A stretch of 51,631 nucleotides of DNA from Nostoc sp. S13 (GCF_029379315.1 NZ_JAQYWQ010000038.1:1-51631), one strand, 5' to 3'. Counted from the first letter of the stretch, positions 26,381 to 34,854 are shown. The notes: generated by a model not told the origin, from the letters alone. Numbers and translations are program-made.

Positions 26381-27715
26381 CTAGGTGTTAGATGTATTGT
26401 TATTTGCATGAAGAAGTGTTAAATCTGCTTTTAAAAAATCAACAAACTGCCGTGCTGTGCGTCCAGAACGACCATTGTGGCGAGTTGCCCATTGTAATGC
26501 TTGAAATTCCAAATCTTCTTGGGTAATATTAATTTCAGCTTGTGCCGCTAGATGCTGTACAATCTTTAAATAAGTTTTCTGATTGGCTGGTTCAAAGGTC
26601 AAGGTTAAACCAAAGCGATCGCTAAACGAAAGCTTCTCCTGCATCGTATCCCAGGCATGGATTTCTTCGTTATCCTTGGGTGCAGGTCTATCTACGAAAA
26701 ACTCCCGAATCAGGTGACGGCGATTGGAAGTAGCGTAAACAACTACATTTTGAGGCCGCGCGGTTAAATTACCTTCTAAAACTACCTTGAGGGCTTTAAA
26801 GGCATCATCATCTTCTTCAAAAGAAAGGTCATCGACAAAGATGATAAATTTTTGTGACACCCCCCGTAAATGTTCCACAATTTTTGGTAACTCTTTTAAA
26901 TCAGATTTTGCAACTTCCAACAAGCGAAGGCTGTGATTGCTATATTCATTCAACAAAGATTTCACTAAAGAAGATTTGCCAGAACCGCGACTACCGTAAA
27001 GTAATACATGCAGTGCCATCTCTCCTGATAATAAAAACTCTGTATTTTTTAGCAAAGCATCTCTTTGAGACTCGTAACCTACAAGCGCACTCAGCTTAAT
27101 TGGGTCAGAATACCGGATACCGATAAACTGGCCAGCTTGCCAGCGTAAAGCGCGATATTCTGCAAATAAACCAGAGCCATATTGCCGATAATAAGCTGCG
27201 AACTCTTTTACAGCATCACCCCAATTATCTAACTCTTGTAGATATGTCGCGAACTTTGTCTCCACTCCTACGAATTCTTGCTCTTTATACCACACTACTG
27301 GTGAAATCGGCATATGAGCTACACCTTGTACCCACTCGCTCAAAGAAGCGCTGCTACATTCATAGAGACTTTGCAATATTTGTAAATCATGCTGAACTGC
27401 TACTACTAAAGCTGGGGGCAAATCTTCAAATTCTCGTACTTGGGCCAGCTTTGTAAAAGGATTCTCCGAGAAGAGAATTTGAGTAATTAAATAGTCTTCC
27501 CAGTTTTGATTTCTAGCAGCCAAAGCGTGGAAGTAACTGCCGTAGGCTTGGAGACAACCCCGTGCATCAGACTCAGTGTAACGTATAGCTTGCAACAGTT
27601 CCAGAAATGCCATCGCCACTTCGCCTTGCAGAACAGACTGGTACAGTAGAAGTGAGGCTGCTTGGCGCTGGAGATATTGAACCTTTGTATATGAGGAAGT
27701 ACTTGCCATTGGCAT
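26381..27715 (-). CDS. DUF815-type AAA ATPase
   Basis: A 444-residue ATPase. After an unassigned helical N-terminal half (1-200), LSALVGYESQRDALLKNTEFLLSGEMALHVLLYG precedes Walker A GSRGSGKS (241-248) and Walker B FIIFVDDLSFEE (Asp 295-296), then LKVVLEGNLTARPQNVVVYATSNRRHLI with a sensor-1-like YATSNRRHL and a sensor-2 region with NGRSGRTARQFVDFL. These are DUF815 family hallmarks. Function is not established. It is on the same strand as the DUF2791 and coiled-coil genes, 322 bp upstream, so linkage is possible but not certain. Confidence 0.85.
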   Translation of the reverse strand: MPMASTSSYTKVQYLQRQAASLLLYQSVLQGEVAMAFLELLQAIRYTESDARGCLQAYGSYFHALAARNQNWEDYLITQILFSENPFTKLAQVREFEDLPPALVVAVQHDLQILQSLYECSSASLSEWVQGVAHMPISPVVWYKEQEFVGVETKFATYLQELDNWGDAVKEFAAYYRQYGSGLFAEYRALRWQAGQFIGIRYSDPIKLSALVGYESQRDALLKNTEFLLSGEMALHVLLYGSRGSGKSSLVKSLLNEYSNHSLRLLEVAKSDLKELPKIVEHLRGVSQKFIIFVDDLSFEEDDDAFKALKVVLEGNLTARPQNVVVYATSNRRHLIREFFVDRPAPKDNEEIHAWDTMQEKLSFSDRFGLTLTFEPANQKTYLKIVQHLAAQAEINITQEDLEFQALQWATRHNGRSGRTARQFVDFLKADLTLLHANNNTSNT

Positions 27716-27816
27716 CGCTTAATTATCCATCAATTAACTGTGTGGTATAGCTAAATAGCTATGGTAAATTGTCTGCTGACCTGGCAGTAAAGTCAAAATC
27801 TACATAGGTTTTAACA

Positions 27817-28134
27817 ATGAATTTAGGTATAGTTGCTGCTTTTGCTTACGGCATATTAGCGATTTTTGGTGGCATTATTGGCTACATTCAGGCTAGAAGT
27901 AGGGTTTCACTCTTAAGTGGTACTATTAGCGGTTTGTTACTAATAATTGCCGCTTATTTTCAACTACAAGGGCAAACCTGGGGTTCGATTTTATCGGTGT
28001 TAGTTACTAGTGTTTTAGTAGTTTTTTTTGTATTTAGACTTGCTAAAACACGTAAGTTTATGCCTGCGGGATTAATGACGATTTTGGGTATGCTGGCATT
28101 GGCGGTGATGGTGAATCAACTGGTGGCGAATTGA
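27817..28134 (+). CDS. TMEM14 family membrane protein
   Basis: A 105-residue protein with four hydrophobic helices and the TMEM14 (UPF0136) pattern: GILAIFGGIIGYIQARSRVSLLSGTISGLLLIIAAYF, then RLAKTRKFMPAGLMTILGMLALAVM. Eukaryotic and plastid members are linked to porphyrin or fatty acid export; the bacterial role is unknown. Its last codons lie inside the 98-bp repeat that fills the gap to the convergent gene. Confidence 0.88.
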   Translation: MNLGIVAAFAYGILAIFGGIIGYIQARSRVSLLSGTISGLLLIIAAYFQLQGQTWGSILSVLVTSVLVVFFVFRLAKTRKFMPAGLMTILGMLALAVMVNQLVAN

Positions 28135-28222
28135 GGGTTGAAATTTAAACGCAGAGGAACGCAGAGGGAAGCGCAAAGGTACGCAAAGAATTCGCTATAA
28201 ATTAATGAAATGCTGTACTTAG
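28125..28222 (-). repeat. 98-bp dispersed repeat, copy B (inverted relative to copy A)
   Basis: The reverse complement of this segment matches 6280-6377. It covers the whole space between two convergent genes and supplies the stop codons of both TMEM14 (28134) and fructosamine kinase (28219). Confidence 0.75.
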
Positions 28223-29079
28223 CGCAAAATCTGGTCAATCATCCGGTTTGCCTGGGAAGCATAGCCGCCGCCAAATAAATTGAAGTGATTCAAAATGTGA
28301 TACAGGTTATAGAGCGTTTTTCTTTGCTCATAGCCTGGATCTAAAGGAAAGACTTCGTTATAAGTTTTATAAAACGCTGCGGGGAACCCACCAAACAATT
28401 CTGTCATGGCAATATCAACTTCGCGATCGCCAAAATAAGTTGCTGGATCAAAAATCACGGGTTCTCCTGAGTTAGTACACCCAGCATTTCCGCCCCATAA
28501 GTCGCCATGTACTAAGGAAGGTTGCACCTGGTGCGCCAATAGTTCAGGGATAGCTACGAGTAATTTTTCTGAAGAAGGGAAATTTCCTCCCCGTCGCCTT
28601 GCCAACTGAAATTGATAACCCAAGCGATGTTTAATATAAAATTCTGCCCAGTCTGCTGTCCAAGTATTGATTTGGGGCGTGGAACCAATAGTATTGTTAA
28701 TTTTCCAACCAAAACCTTCGCTGCTGCTAGCTTTATGCATCGCCGCCAACTTGCGCCCCATCTCTTCCCACGAATTGCTGTTACCGCTACCAAGTTCTAA
28801 CCATTCCAGCACGATGTAGCTAGAATTTTCAGCGACACCCCAACAAATAGTTTTTGGGACACGAATACTAGCTGTTGCTAGCATTTCCTTTAAACTTATT
28901 GCCTCAGCCTCAAACATCGCAACTTGGGATGCTTGGTTAATCTTGACGAAGTAGGTTATTTGAGCATTGGAAACAGCATAACCTTGGTTGATGCACCCGC
29001 CACCAACCGATCGCCGTTGCTGACTTTGAAATTTTTCGCCTGTCACCTGGGTAATTTGAGCATCGATTTGAGTCCACAT
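28219..29079 (-). CDS. Fructosamine/ketosamine kinase family protein
   Basis: A 286-residue APH-fold kinase. The catalytic loop is HGDLWGGNAG, preceded by LEWLELGSG and followed by FDPATYFGDREVDIAMTELFGGFP, all diagnostic of the fructosamine-3-kinase family, which phosphorylates sugars attached to protein amines so that they come off. The metal-binding DxD/D site is FDPAT. The soluble enzyme would act in the cytosol. The last codon lies in the dispersed repeat 28125-28222. Confidence 0.93.
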   Translation of the reverse strand: MWTQIDAQITQVTGEKFQSQQRRSVGGGCINQGYAVSNAQITYFVKINQASQVAMFEAEAISLKEMLATASIRVPKTICWGVAENSSYIVLEWLELGSGNSNSWEEMGRKLAAMHKASSSEGFGWKINNTIGSTPQINTWTADWAEFYIKHRLGYQFQLARRRGGNFPSSEKLLVAIPELLAHQVQPSLVHGDLWGGNAGCTNSGEPVIFDPATYFGDREVDIAMTELFGGFPAAFYKTYNEVFPLDPGYEQRKTLYNLYHILNHFNLFGGGYASQANRMIDQILR

Positions 29080-29094
29080 GATTAATTTTGGGAG

Positions 29095-29205
29095 TAGGGA
29101 GTGGGGAGTGGGGATGAGGGAGCAGGGGGAGCAGGGGAGGCAGGGGAGGCAGGGGAAGAAGAATTATTGATTAATGCCCAATGCCCAATGCCCAATGCCC
29201 CATTT
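29095..29205. repeat. STRR tracts (ggggagt, gggaggcag and tgcccaa units)
   Basis: Tandem ggggagt heptamers, then gcaggggag and aggcagggg units, then tgcccaa units, between the fructosamine kinase and M16 genes. Strong strand bias of G and C; no gene. Confidence 0.8.
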
Positions 29206-29210
29206 TTAAT

Positions 29211-30509
29211 TTACGGCTTGACGACGACTACACCATAAGCATTTGGGTAAAGATATTCTTTGGCAGCTTGCATCAAGTCAGTTGCATCTTGGCTCTGAAT
29301 AATCGCCGGGTAGTTAAAGGCAGGTTCCAAATCTCCCACCAAAGACTGATAGTAACCATACAAGTTAGCGCGATCGCTTGGTGTTTCATTACCAAAAATA
29401 AATCTGTTCGCTACTCGCCGCCCCACGCGAGCAATTTCTGATTCTGTTACCAACTCGGTTTGGACTTGACCAATGTGTTGAGCGATCGCATCCTCTACTT
29501 GTGTTAAATTTTCCACTGCACATTTAGCTGAAATATAAAATATCCCTTGCAGCTGATTGCTCATGTTGCTCACAGAAATTGAAGAAACCAATCCCCGTTC
29601 TTCTCGTAAATCCCTCACCAGTCTTGATGTCCGTCCGTGTCCCAAAATTCCTGCTAAAACATCCAGTCCATAAGTGCGATCTAACTGCGTCATTCCTGGA
29701 ACTCGCCAAACCATCACTAACCTTGCTTGCTGGAGACTTTCATCTATAAATTCTCGACGGACAATTTCTGTAAATGGTGACTCAGTGGGGAGTGGGGAGT
29801 GGGGAGTGGGGAGTGGGGAGTGTGTAGAGACGCGATTAATCGCGTCTGTACTGGCTTTTGTAAATCCTTCAGCAACGGTTGCAATTAATTCTTCCACAGG
29901 CAAATTGCCCACAGCTACAGCAGTAATTGACTGAGGTTGATACCAATTAGCATGAAAATCCCGCATCTGCTGGGATTTAAGTTCGGCAATCACCGATTCT
30001 GGCCCTAATACCGCACGGCGATAAGGTAACTCATCAAACGCTGTCTCCATCGCCCGTCGAAATGTCCGGCGCTGGGGATTATCCTCTGAACGCCTAATTT
30101 CTTCTAAAACTACTAATCGCTCACGTTCAAAAGCATCATCAGGAATACTAGCATTAGATACTACATCTATTTGTAGTGGAGCAAGCTCTGCAAAATCTTT
30201 AGGCGCAGTAGTTATATAGTAATGTGTATAATCTTGGCTAGTAGCGGCATTGGTAACAGCACCGCGCTCTTCAATTCGACGTTCAAATTCGCCGCTAGCC
30301 AGTCGCTCTGTTCCTTTAAAAATCATATGCTCTAAAAAGTGAGCCATGCCGTTAATGGCATCAGATTCTACTGCTGAACCAACTTTAAGCCATAGGTTCA
30401 GGTTTACAGCTTCAACTGGCATCTGCTCGGCGATGATTGTCAAACCATTAGGCAACTGATGCAGGGTTGGGGTATTAAGACGAGGAAATTTCGGCAGGGT
30501 TGAAGTCAT
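29211..30509 (-). CDS. M16 family zinc peptidase
   Basis: A 432-residue peptidase. The inverted zinc motif HXXEH is HFLEH (57-61), with a further conserved glutamate about 76 residues on (EIRR). The C-terminal half is the second M16 domain with LAGILGHGRTSRLVRDLREERGL. It has no signal peptide, so it is cytosolic or peripheral. Residues about 220-243 (TDAINRVSTHSPLPTPHSPLPTE) are encoded by repeat DNA, yet the frame is intact. Its stop lies just past an STRR tract. Confidence 0.9.
   Translation of the reverse strand: MTSTLPKFPRLNTPTLHQLPNGLTIIAEQMPVEAVNLNLWLKVGSAVESDAINGMAHFLEHMIFKGTERLASGEFERRIEERGAVTNAATSQDYTHYYITTAPKDFAELAPLQIDVVSNASIPDDAFERERLVVLEEIRRSEDNPQRRTFRRAMETAFDELPYRRAVLGPESVIAELKSQQMRDFHANWYQPQSITAVAVGNLPVEELIATVAEGFTKASTDAINRVSTHSPLPTPHSPLPTESPFTEIVRREFIDESLQQARLVMVWRVPGMTQLDRTYGLDVLAGILGHGRTSRLVRDLREERGLVSSISVSNMSNQLQGIFYISAKCAVENLTQVEDAIAQHIGQVQTELVTESEIARVGRRVANRFIFGNETPSDRANLYGYYQSLVGDLEPAFNYPAIIQSQDATDLMQAAKEYLYPNAYGVVVVKP
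29781..29852 (-). repeat. STRR plus palindrome inside the M16 gene
   Basis: Tandem ggggagt units (29785-29821) directly beside the perfect 20-bp palindrome agacgcgattaatcgcgtct (29828-29847). The inserted bases are a multiple of three and keep the M16 frame open, adding a proline- and serine-rich loop. Confidence 0.8.
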
Positions 30510-30769
30510 TGCTACTTGTGCGAGGAGCTATGTTACTCCTTTATCTTATCCGTCACCGAAAATCATAGAGCGCAAGCCCCTGTTTTCAAGTAGCGATCGC
30601 TAGTTTACCCAGTGCGTCAATGTTGCTTGAAGAGTGTAGCAATATACTGTCAGTAGACCGAAAAGTTCTGCGATCGCCGTGCGGGGGTTCCAAGAGTTCA
30701 GGCGACTGACGTGCGGTTAGAAACCACCCTTTTTACCGGATATTAGTCTCTAGATCGCATCACCCTATG

Positions 30770-31192
30770 TTAACGAGAGTAAGGGTTATTGAAGGTTTCC
30801 CAAGCAGCGATCGCCGCCTTTTGCAGGCGAAAGCTGAAGTCTACGACATCTTTCATCATTAAGTGCCAGTTTCTCTCAGCCTCGTCCTGAATTATCGCCC
30901 AAGCATCTTCTAAGCGATCGTGTTCCACCAGTTTCCTTCCTTCAATTAATTCCCGTGCTTGTCGCACAGCTTTCAAATAGGTTTCACGGGTGAGAGTACC
31001 TGCTGACTCAGCTTGAGCGCGTCTTTTTAGCGCCTCAATCAGGGCTTTGGTTTCGCGCTTCACCTCATCACTTTCGCCAACCATTTCGGTTTCTACTAAT
31101 TCGTTGGTTGCAGAACTAATTTCTACAATTACTATCGATTCGGTAGATTCAATTAGTGTCGGTTCAAAGGATTTGATATTGTTAGCAGTCAT
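30770..31192 (-). CDS. Hypothetical protein
   Basis: From ATG at 31192 (MTANNIKSFEPTLIES; the longer frame starts in sequence with no coding look) the protein has 140 residues. It is acidic at the N-terminus and helical after residue 45 (EALKRRAQAESAGTLTRETYLKAVRQARELIEGRKLVEHDRLEDAWAIIQDEAERNWHLMMKDV). No membrane segment, no known motif. I do not recognise the family. The region 30510-30769 upstream of the M16 gene holds HIP1 sites and a repeat (gtgcggttagaaaccaccc) and no gene. Confidence 0.7.
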   Translation of the reverse strand: MTANNIKSFEPTLIESTESIVIVEISSATNELVETEMVGESDEVKRETKALIEALKRRAQAESAGTLTRETYLKAVRQARELIEGRKLVEHDRLEDAWAIIQDEAERNWHLMMKDVVDFSFRLQKAAIAAWETFNNPYSR

Positions 31193-31315
31193 AGTTAAAA
31201 CATCCTTATTTGCAAAGCTTACTCTCGGATGAAAACTGCACCCTGTAGTGATAATCATTAGTCATTGTTAATTTTACAAAGGACAAATGACTAATGAAAA
31301 ATGACAAATGACAAA

Positions 31316-32185
31316 TTAATAAGCTTTTGTTGGCAATTGTTGCTCTAATTTAAGCAATGCTGCAACTCGCACTTCTGTAGCAGGGTGACTGGAAAACAAG
31401 TTACCCAGAAACTGCCCAGAGATGGAATTGATAATTAATAATGGCTCAAATGCTGGATTGGCATTTAAAGGCATCTGCTTTGCTGAAGTTTCTAATCGTT
31501 GTAGCGCTCTGGCTAAAGCGCGGGGATTACCAGTTAATCTCGCAGAACCGGCATCGGCCGAGAATTCTCGTGTGCGCGAAATTGCTAACTGAATAATCGT
31601 CGCAGCCACTGGCGCAAGCATTACTGTTAACAAAACACCCAAAGGATTTGCACCTTTGTTGTCATCTCGTGAACCACCGCCAAACCATAAGCTGTAACTC
31701 ACCATTTGCGCTAGGAATGAGATCGCACCAGCAACAGTAGCAGCAACAGCTTGTGTGAGGGTGTCACGATTAATAATGTGGGTAAGTTCGTGGGCGATAA
31801 CGCCTTCGAGTTCGTCCTCTGGCAATATATTCAAAATGCCTTCGGTGACAGCCACAGCAGCGTGTTCTGGATCGCGCCCTGTAGCGAAGGCGTTAGCACC
31901 TTGGCTAGGAACAATGTAAACTTTGGGCATGGGAATGTTAGCGCGATCGCTCAATCTCTGCACCATCCGATAAAGTCCTGGTGCTTCCCTTTCACTCACA
32001 GACTGGGCGCGGTATACAGCCAGCGCAATCTTATCTGATTGATACCAGGAAAACAGGTTTGTTACTGCTGCTAAAGCTATTCCTATGATCAAGCCACTAT
32101 AACCGCCAATTACCCAGTAACTAATTGCGATTAAAAGACCACTTAGCGCAGCTAGTAAAGCAGCTGTTTTAAATTGATTTGTCAT
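31316..32185 (-). CDS. htpX: HtpX-type membrane zinc metalloprotease
   Basis: A 289-residue M48B protease that degrades misfolded membrane proteins. Two N-terminal membrane helices (about 8-27 and 30-48), zinc motif HELTH (H132, E133, H136), third ligand in RTREFSADA, and two more hydrophobic segments (about 147-170 and 184-207). The site should face the cytosol. It is a complete and probably active contrast to the degenerate M48-like protein at 3965. The upstream region (32186-32640) is A+T-rich and holds its promoter. Confidence 0.95.
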   Translation of the reverse strand: MTNQFKTAALLAALSGLLIAISYWVIGGYSGLIIGIALAAVTNLFSWYQSDKIALAVYRAQSVSEREAPGLYRMVQRLSDRANIPMPKVYIVPSQGANAFATGRDPEHAAVAVTEGILNILPEDELEGVIAHELTHIINRDTLTQAVAATVAGAISFLAQMVSYSLWFGGGSRDDNKGANPLGVLLTVMLAPVAATIIQLAISRTREFSADAGSARLTGNPRALARALQRLETSAKQMPLNANPAFEPLLIINSISGQFLGNLFSSHPATEVRVAALLKLEQQLPTKAY

Positions 32186-32465
32186 CTTTTCGCTCTCCTG
32201 CTAATGCTGTATAAATTTTTTAGAAAACAGCATTAGTTCAGCTATATTTTGATTGTATCCAGCTAAACTTAGATATATGGTACAGAAAACCTATCAGATA
32301 AGTACGGTTTTCCTACTGAAGTTAGAGAAATGTCAGCGAATTTAGATGAACTTACATGAATATAATTTATGTTTTTTGAATATTTTTCTATTAAATAATA
32401 TTGATTTACAGCTATTGCAGAAAAACACCTCTATCTGTAGTAGTAAATAATTAAAAAGTTGGTAG

Positions 32466-32627
32466 CTACGTATAGAATATAAGTTTGATTTTAAGATTTT
32501 CTAAGGTTTTATCAATTGCCTCTTCACTAGCTTGATCAATAGTTTCAATTTTGCCAAATGCTGCTGCAAGTCTTCTCGCCGTGGTAGTACGCACACCGAC
32601 TGCTGTAGGTAGAGTGCGCCCAATTTT
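32466..32627 (-). pseudogene. Coding remnant with helix-hairpin-helix-like sequence
   Basis: Minus-strand translation from the codon for Ile-Gly gives GRTLPTAVGVRTTTARRLAA AFGKIETIDQASEEAIDKTL, ending at TAG (32466-32468). A stop (TAA) precedes it, so no full gene is present. The pattern GVRTTTARRLAAAFG with AS following looks like the helix-hairpin-helix region of NAD-dependent DNA ligase (GIRHVGxxxAxxLAxxFG), but this is uncertain. It may be a fragment left by a rearrangement. Confidence 0.35.
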
Positions 32628-32698
32628 TTAAGTTTGCGTCAATGTTAAAAGCAATACAAATGCAAAAATGCTATTGTTGAATTAATTAAATAGTATTT

Positions 32699-32775
32699 AT
32701 GGCGATGGAGCTCGCCAAAACCGCCTTTCCAGTACGGGTTAAATTCATAACTGGAAGACTGATGGCTCCTACTTT
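32699..32775 (+). ncRNA. Fluoride riboswitch (crcB motif)
   Basis: The 5' part ggcgatggagctcgcc (32701-32716) forms stem 1, with ggagc of its loop able to pair with gctcc at 32765-32769 (pseudoknot); a second stem is ttccag (32727-32732) / ctggaa (32751-32756); the closing element is ctgatggctcctact. These are the conserved parts of fluoride riboswitches: ggcgatgg, aaa linker, ctgatggctcctac. It lies about 100 bp before a CLC gene on the same strand. Fluoride binding should allow expression of the transporter. A gggag / ctccc pairing downstream (about 32789-32826) may be part of the expression platform. Confidence 0.93.
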
Positions 32776-32873
32776 CCTCGCTGACTGCGGGAGGGTAGGG
32801 CTTGGCTAAATGCATTACCTGACTCCCCTGTAGAAAGTTTAAGTCTACAAATCGCACCTCAAAGAGTCATGGT

Positions 32874-34214
32874 ATGAAACACTTTCGTCAATTTGAACCA
32901 TTTATTGCATTACCCCACCTGATTAAGTGGTTGCCTATTTCCTTTGTGGTTGGCATTCTTGCTGGAACAGCTTCTGCGGCTCTTTTAGCATCATTGGAAT
33001 GGGCAACTAATTGGCGAGAATCGCATCGGTGGATCATCGCCTTGCTGCCGCTTGGTGGTTTCTTGAGTGGTTGGATTTATCATCAGTTCGGTCGGACTGT
33101 AGAAGCCGGAAATAACCTTTTACTTGAAGAAATTCATAATCCAAAAAATATTATTCCCTTCCGTATGGCTCCTCTTGTTTTGCTAGGAACAGACCTTACA
33201 CATTTATTTGGAGGTTCAGCCGGTCGTGAAGGTACAGCATTGCAAATGGGTGCAACTTTTTCAGACCAGCTAACTAAAATATTACATTTTCAAGGAGCCA
33301 ACCGACGAATTTTGTTAACCGCAGGTATCAGTGGAGGATTCGCTTCAGTTTTCGGTACTCCCTTAGCTGGAACAGTATTTGGTCTAGAAGTTTTAGCAAT
33401 TGGTAAAATTAATTATGATGCCCTTTTTCCTTCTTTGATTGCTGCGATCGTTGGAAATCAAGTAACCTTGATATTGGGTTTGCATCATACAGCATACCAA
33501 CATGCTCCGTCTATACCGACAATGACAATTTGGGGACTGATTTCGGCGATTATTGCAGGTGCAATCTTTGGAATAATTGCCCGACTTTTTGCTCAATTAA
33601 CTCACAAAATTAGTCACTTCTTTAAAGCAAAGATATCTTATCCTCCAATGCGTCCTTTAATAGGCGGTGCAATAATAGCAGCAATTGTTGGATTGAGTGG
33701 AACAACCAAGTACATTGGGCTTGGTATCCCAACCATCGTTGATTCCTTCCACACTCAGCTACCTCCTTGGGATTTTGCAGCCAAATTGGGTATGACAGCT
33801 TTAACTCTAGGAGCAGGTTTTAAGGGTGGGGAAGTAACCCCTTTGTTTTTTATTGGTGCAACTTTAGGTAATGCTTTGTCGTTGCTTTTAGCATTACCTG
33901 CACCACTGTTAGCAGGAATGGGATTTGTGGGTGTGTTTGCAGGTGCAGCAAATACACCTTTGGCATCCACATTAATGGGGATTGAATTATTTGGTCTGGA
34001 ATCGGGGCTATTTATTGCTATTGGCTGTGTAGTGAGCTACTTATTTTCAGGTCATTCAGGAATTTACTCTGCACAGCGTATTGGGTTGAGTAAATACTCT
34101 GCTGTATATTTAGAAGAAGGGGTAACTTTAGCTAATTATGGACAACCAAAAGTTGAGCCGAAAATTGATTTACCTGATGATGGCGAAGAAGGAGGAAATA
34201 ATTCTCAGGAATAA
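32874..34214 (+). CDS. CLC family fluoride/proton antiporter-like protein (CLC-F type)
   Basis: A 446-residue CLC transporter with about 10-12 hydrophobic helices. The gate motif is GSAGREGTALQMG with gating glutamate E119. At the usual GSGIP position the sequence reads GNNLLLEEI (N80, N81), so the central serine is absent, a mark of CLC-F fluoride/proton antiporters. The inner proton glutamate (E203 of E. coli CLC) aligns with V173 (FGLEVLAIG), again as in CLC-F. With a fluoride riboswitch just upstream, export of fluoride is very likely. The ATG at 32874 follows a weak ribosome site. Confidence 0.9.
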   Translation: MKHFRQFEPFIALPHLIKWLPISFVVGILAGTASAALLASLEWATNWRESHRWIIALLPLGGFLSGWIYHQFGRTVEAGNNLLLEEIHNPKNIIPFRMAPLVLLGTDLTHLFGGSAGREGTALQMGATFSDQLTKILHFQGANRRILLTAGISGGFASVFGTPLAGTVFGLEVLAIGKINYDALFPSLIAAIVGNQVTLILGLHHTAYQHAPSIPTMTIWGLISAIIAGAIFGIIARLFAQLTHKISHFFKAKISYPPMRPLIGGAIIAAIVGLSGTTKYIGLGIPTIVDSFHTQLPPWDFAAKLGMTALTLGAGFKGGEVTPLFFIGATLGNALSLLLALPAPLLAGMGFVGVFAGAANTPLASTLMGIELFGLESGLFIAIGCVVSYLFSGHSGIYSAQRIGLSKYSAVYLEEGVTLANYGQPKVEPKIDLPDDGEEGGNNSQE

Positions 34215-34378
34215 TTTTTTGATGGAATTCATGGATAATTAGGAAAGTGCTTAGTTTACCGCCGTAGGCATCGCATAGTTAGAGTAGTCATGTATGCGCG
34301 ATCGCTATTGTATAAAGGAAAGTAGCTAGTCAATCAAAAGGAGAGCAGCAAATCGTACATAAATTTGCTGGGCAAAAG

Positions 34379-34561
34379 GTGTCTGAAATCCTGAAGTACA
34401 AGAAGGGTAGTATAAAACAGGCTCCACTCCCAGAAAAATCGCCCAGTTGGGATGAGTTTTGTGAAATGTTATGGGAAGAGATTGAAGCGGGAGCAGAAGT
34501 AAATCAACCGGGTTTTAAAGTTGTTCGCAAGTTATTAAGCGATAAGAGGTTTGACAAATGA
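34379..34561 (+). CDS. Small hypothetical protein, first gene of an overlapping pair
   Basis: A 60-residue charged protein (SEILKYKKGSIKQAPLPEKSPSWDEFCEMLWEEIE). Starting at GTG 34379, its stop overlaps the next start (ATGA at 34558-34561). A strong ribosome site (aaaaggag, 34336-34343) lies 35 bases before this GTG but only 8 bases before an in-frame ATC at 34352, which would add HKFAGQK-type residues; the true start may be there. The size and overlap suit a toxin-antitoxin-like or regulatory pair, but I do not recognise the family. Confidence 0.6.
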   Translation: MSEILKYKKGSIKQAPLPEKSPSWDEFCEMLWEEIEAGAEVNQPGFKVVRKLLSDKRFDK

Positions 34562-34854
34562 AGAATCATGGATTTGGCAAACTAGTTACTTTTCTAAATC
34601 AATTGGAACAAGAGAAAATTAATTATACTTTAGCTCATCAGCGGGATGAAACGATTATGGTAAATGTGGCAGTGGCTGGGGAACGATGGGAAGTAGAATT
34701 TTTTGAGGATGGTTCGGTTGAGGTAGAACGATTTGTTAGTAGTGGAGAGATTAATGGGGAAGAGGTTTTTACTGAGTTATTTGCTATGTATTCAGAGCCA
34801 GAAACTAATTCTGCCAAACATATCCAAAACGCTAAGTTTACAACCACGATGTGA
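34558..34854 (+). CDS. Small hypothetical protein, second gene of an overlapping pair
   Basis: A 98-residue protein, overlapping the previous gene by 4 bases, so translation is probably coupled. Sequence NYTLAHQRDETIMVNVAVAGERWEVEFFEDGSVEVERFVSSGEI recalls a family of small cyanobacterial proteins of unknown function; EFFEDGSVEVE is a distinctive core. It has no membrane segment. A defence or toxin-antitoxin role is suggested only by size and by the AIPR gene that follows on the other strand. Confidence 0.75.
   Translation: MKNHGFGKLVTFLNQLEQEKINYTLAHQRDETIMVNVAVAGERWEVEFFEDGSVEVERFVSSGEINGEEVFTELFAMYSEPETNSAKHIQNAKFTTTM

Noticed and set aside
32645..32857. Minus-strand frame of 70 codons over the fluoride riboswitch
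   Set aside because: It lies antisense to a strong structured RNA and has no protein signature.
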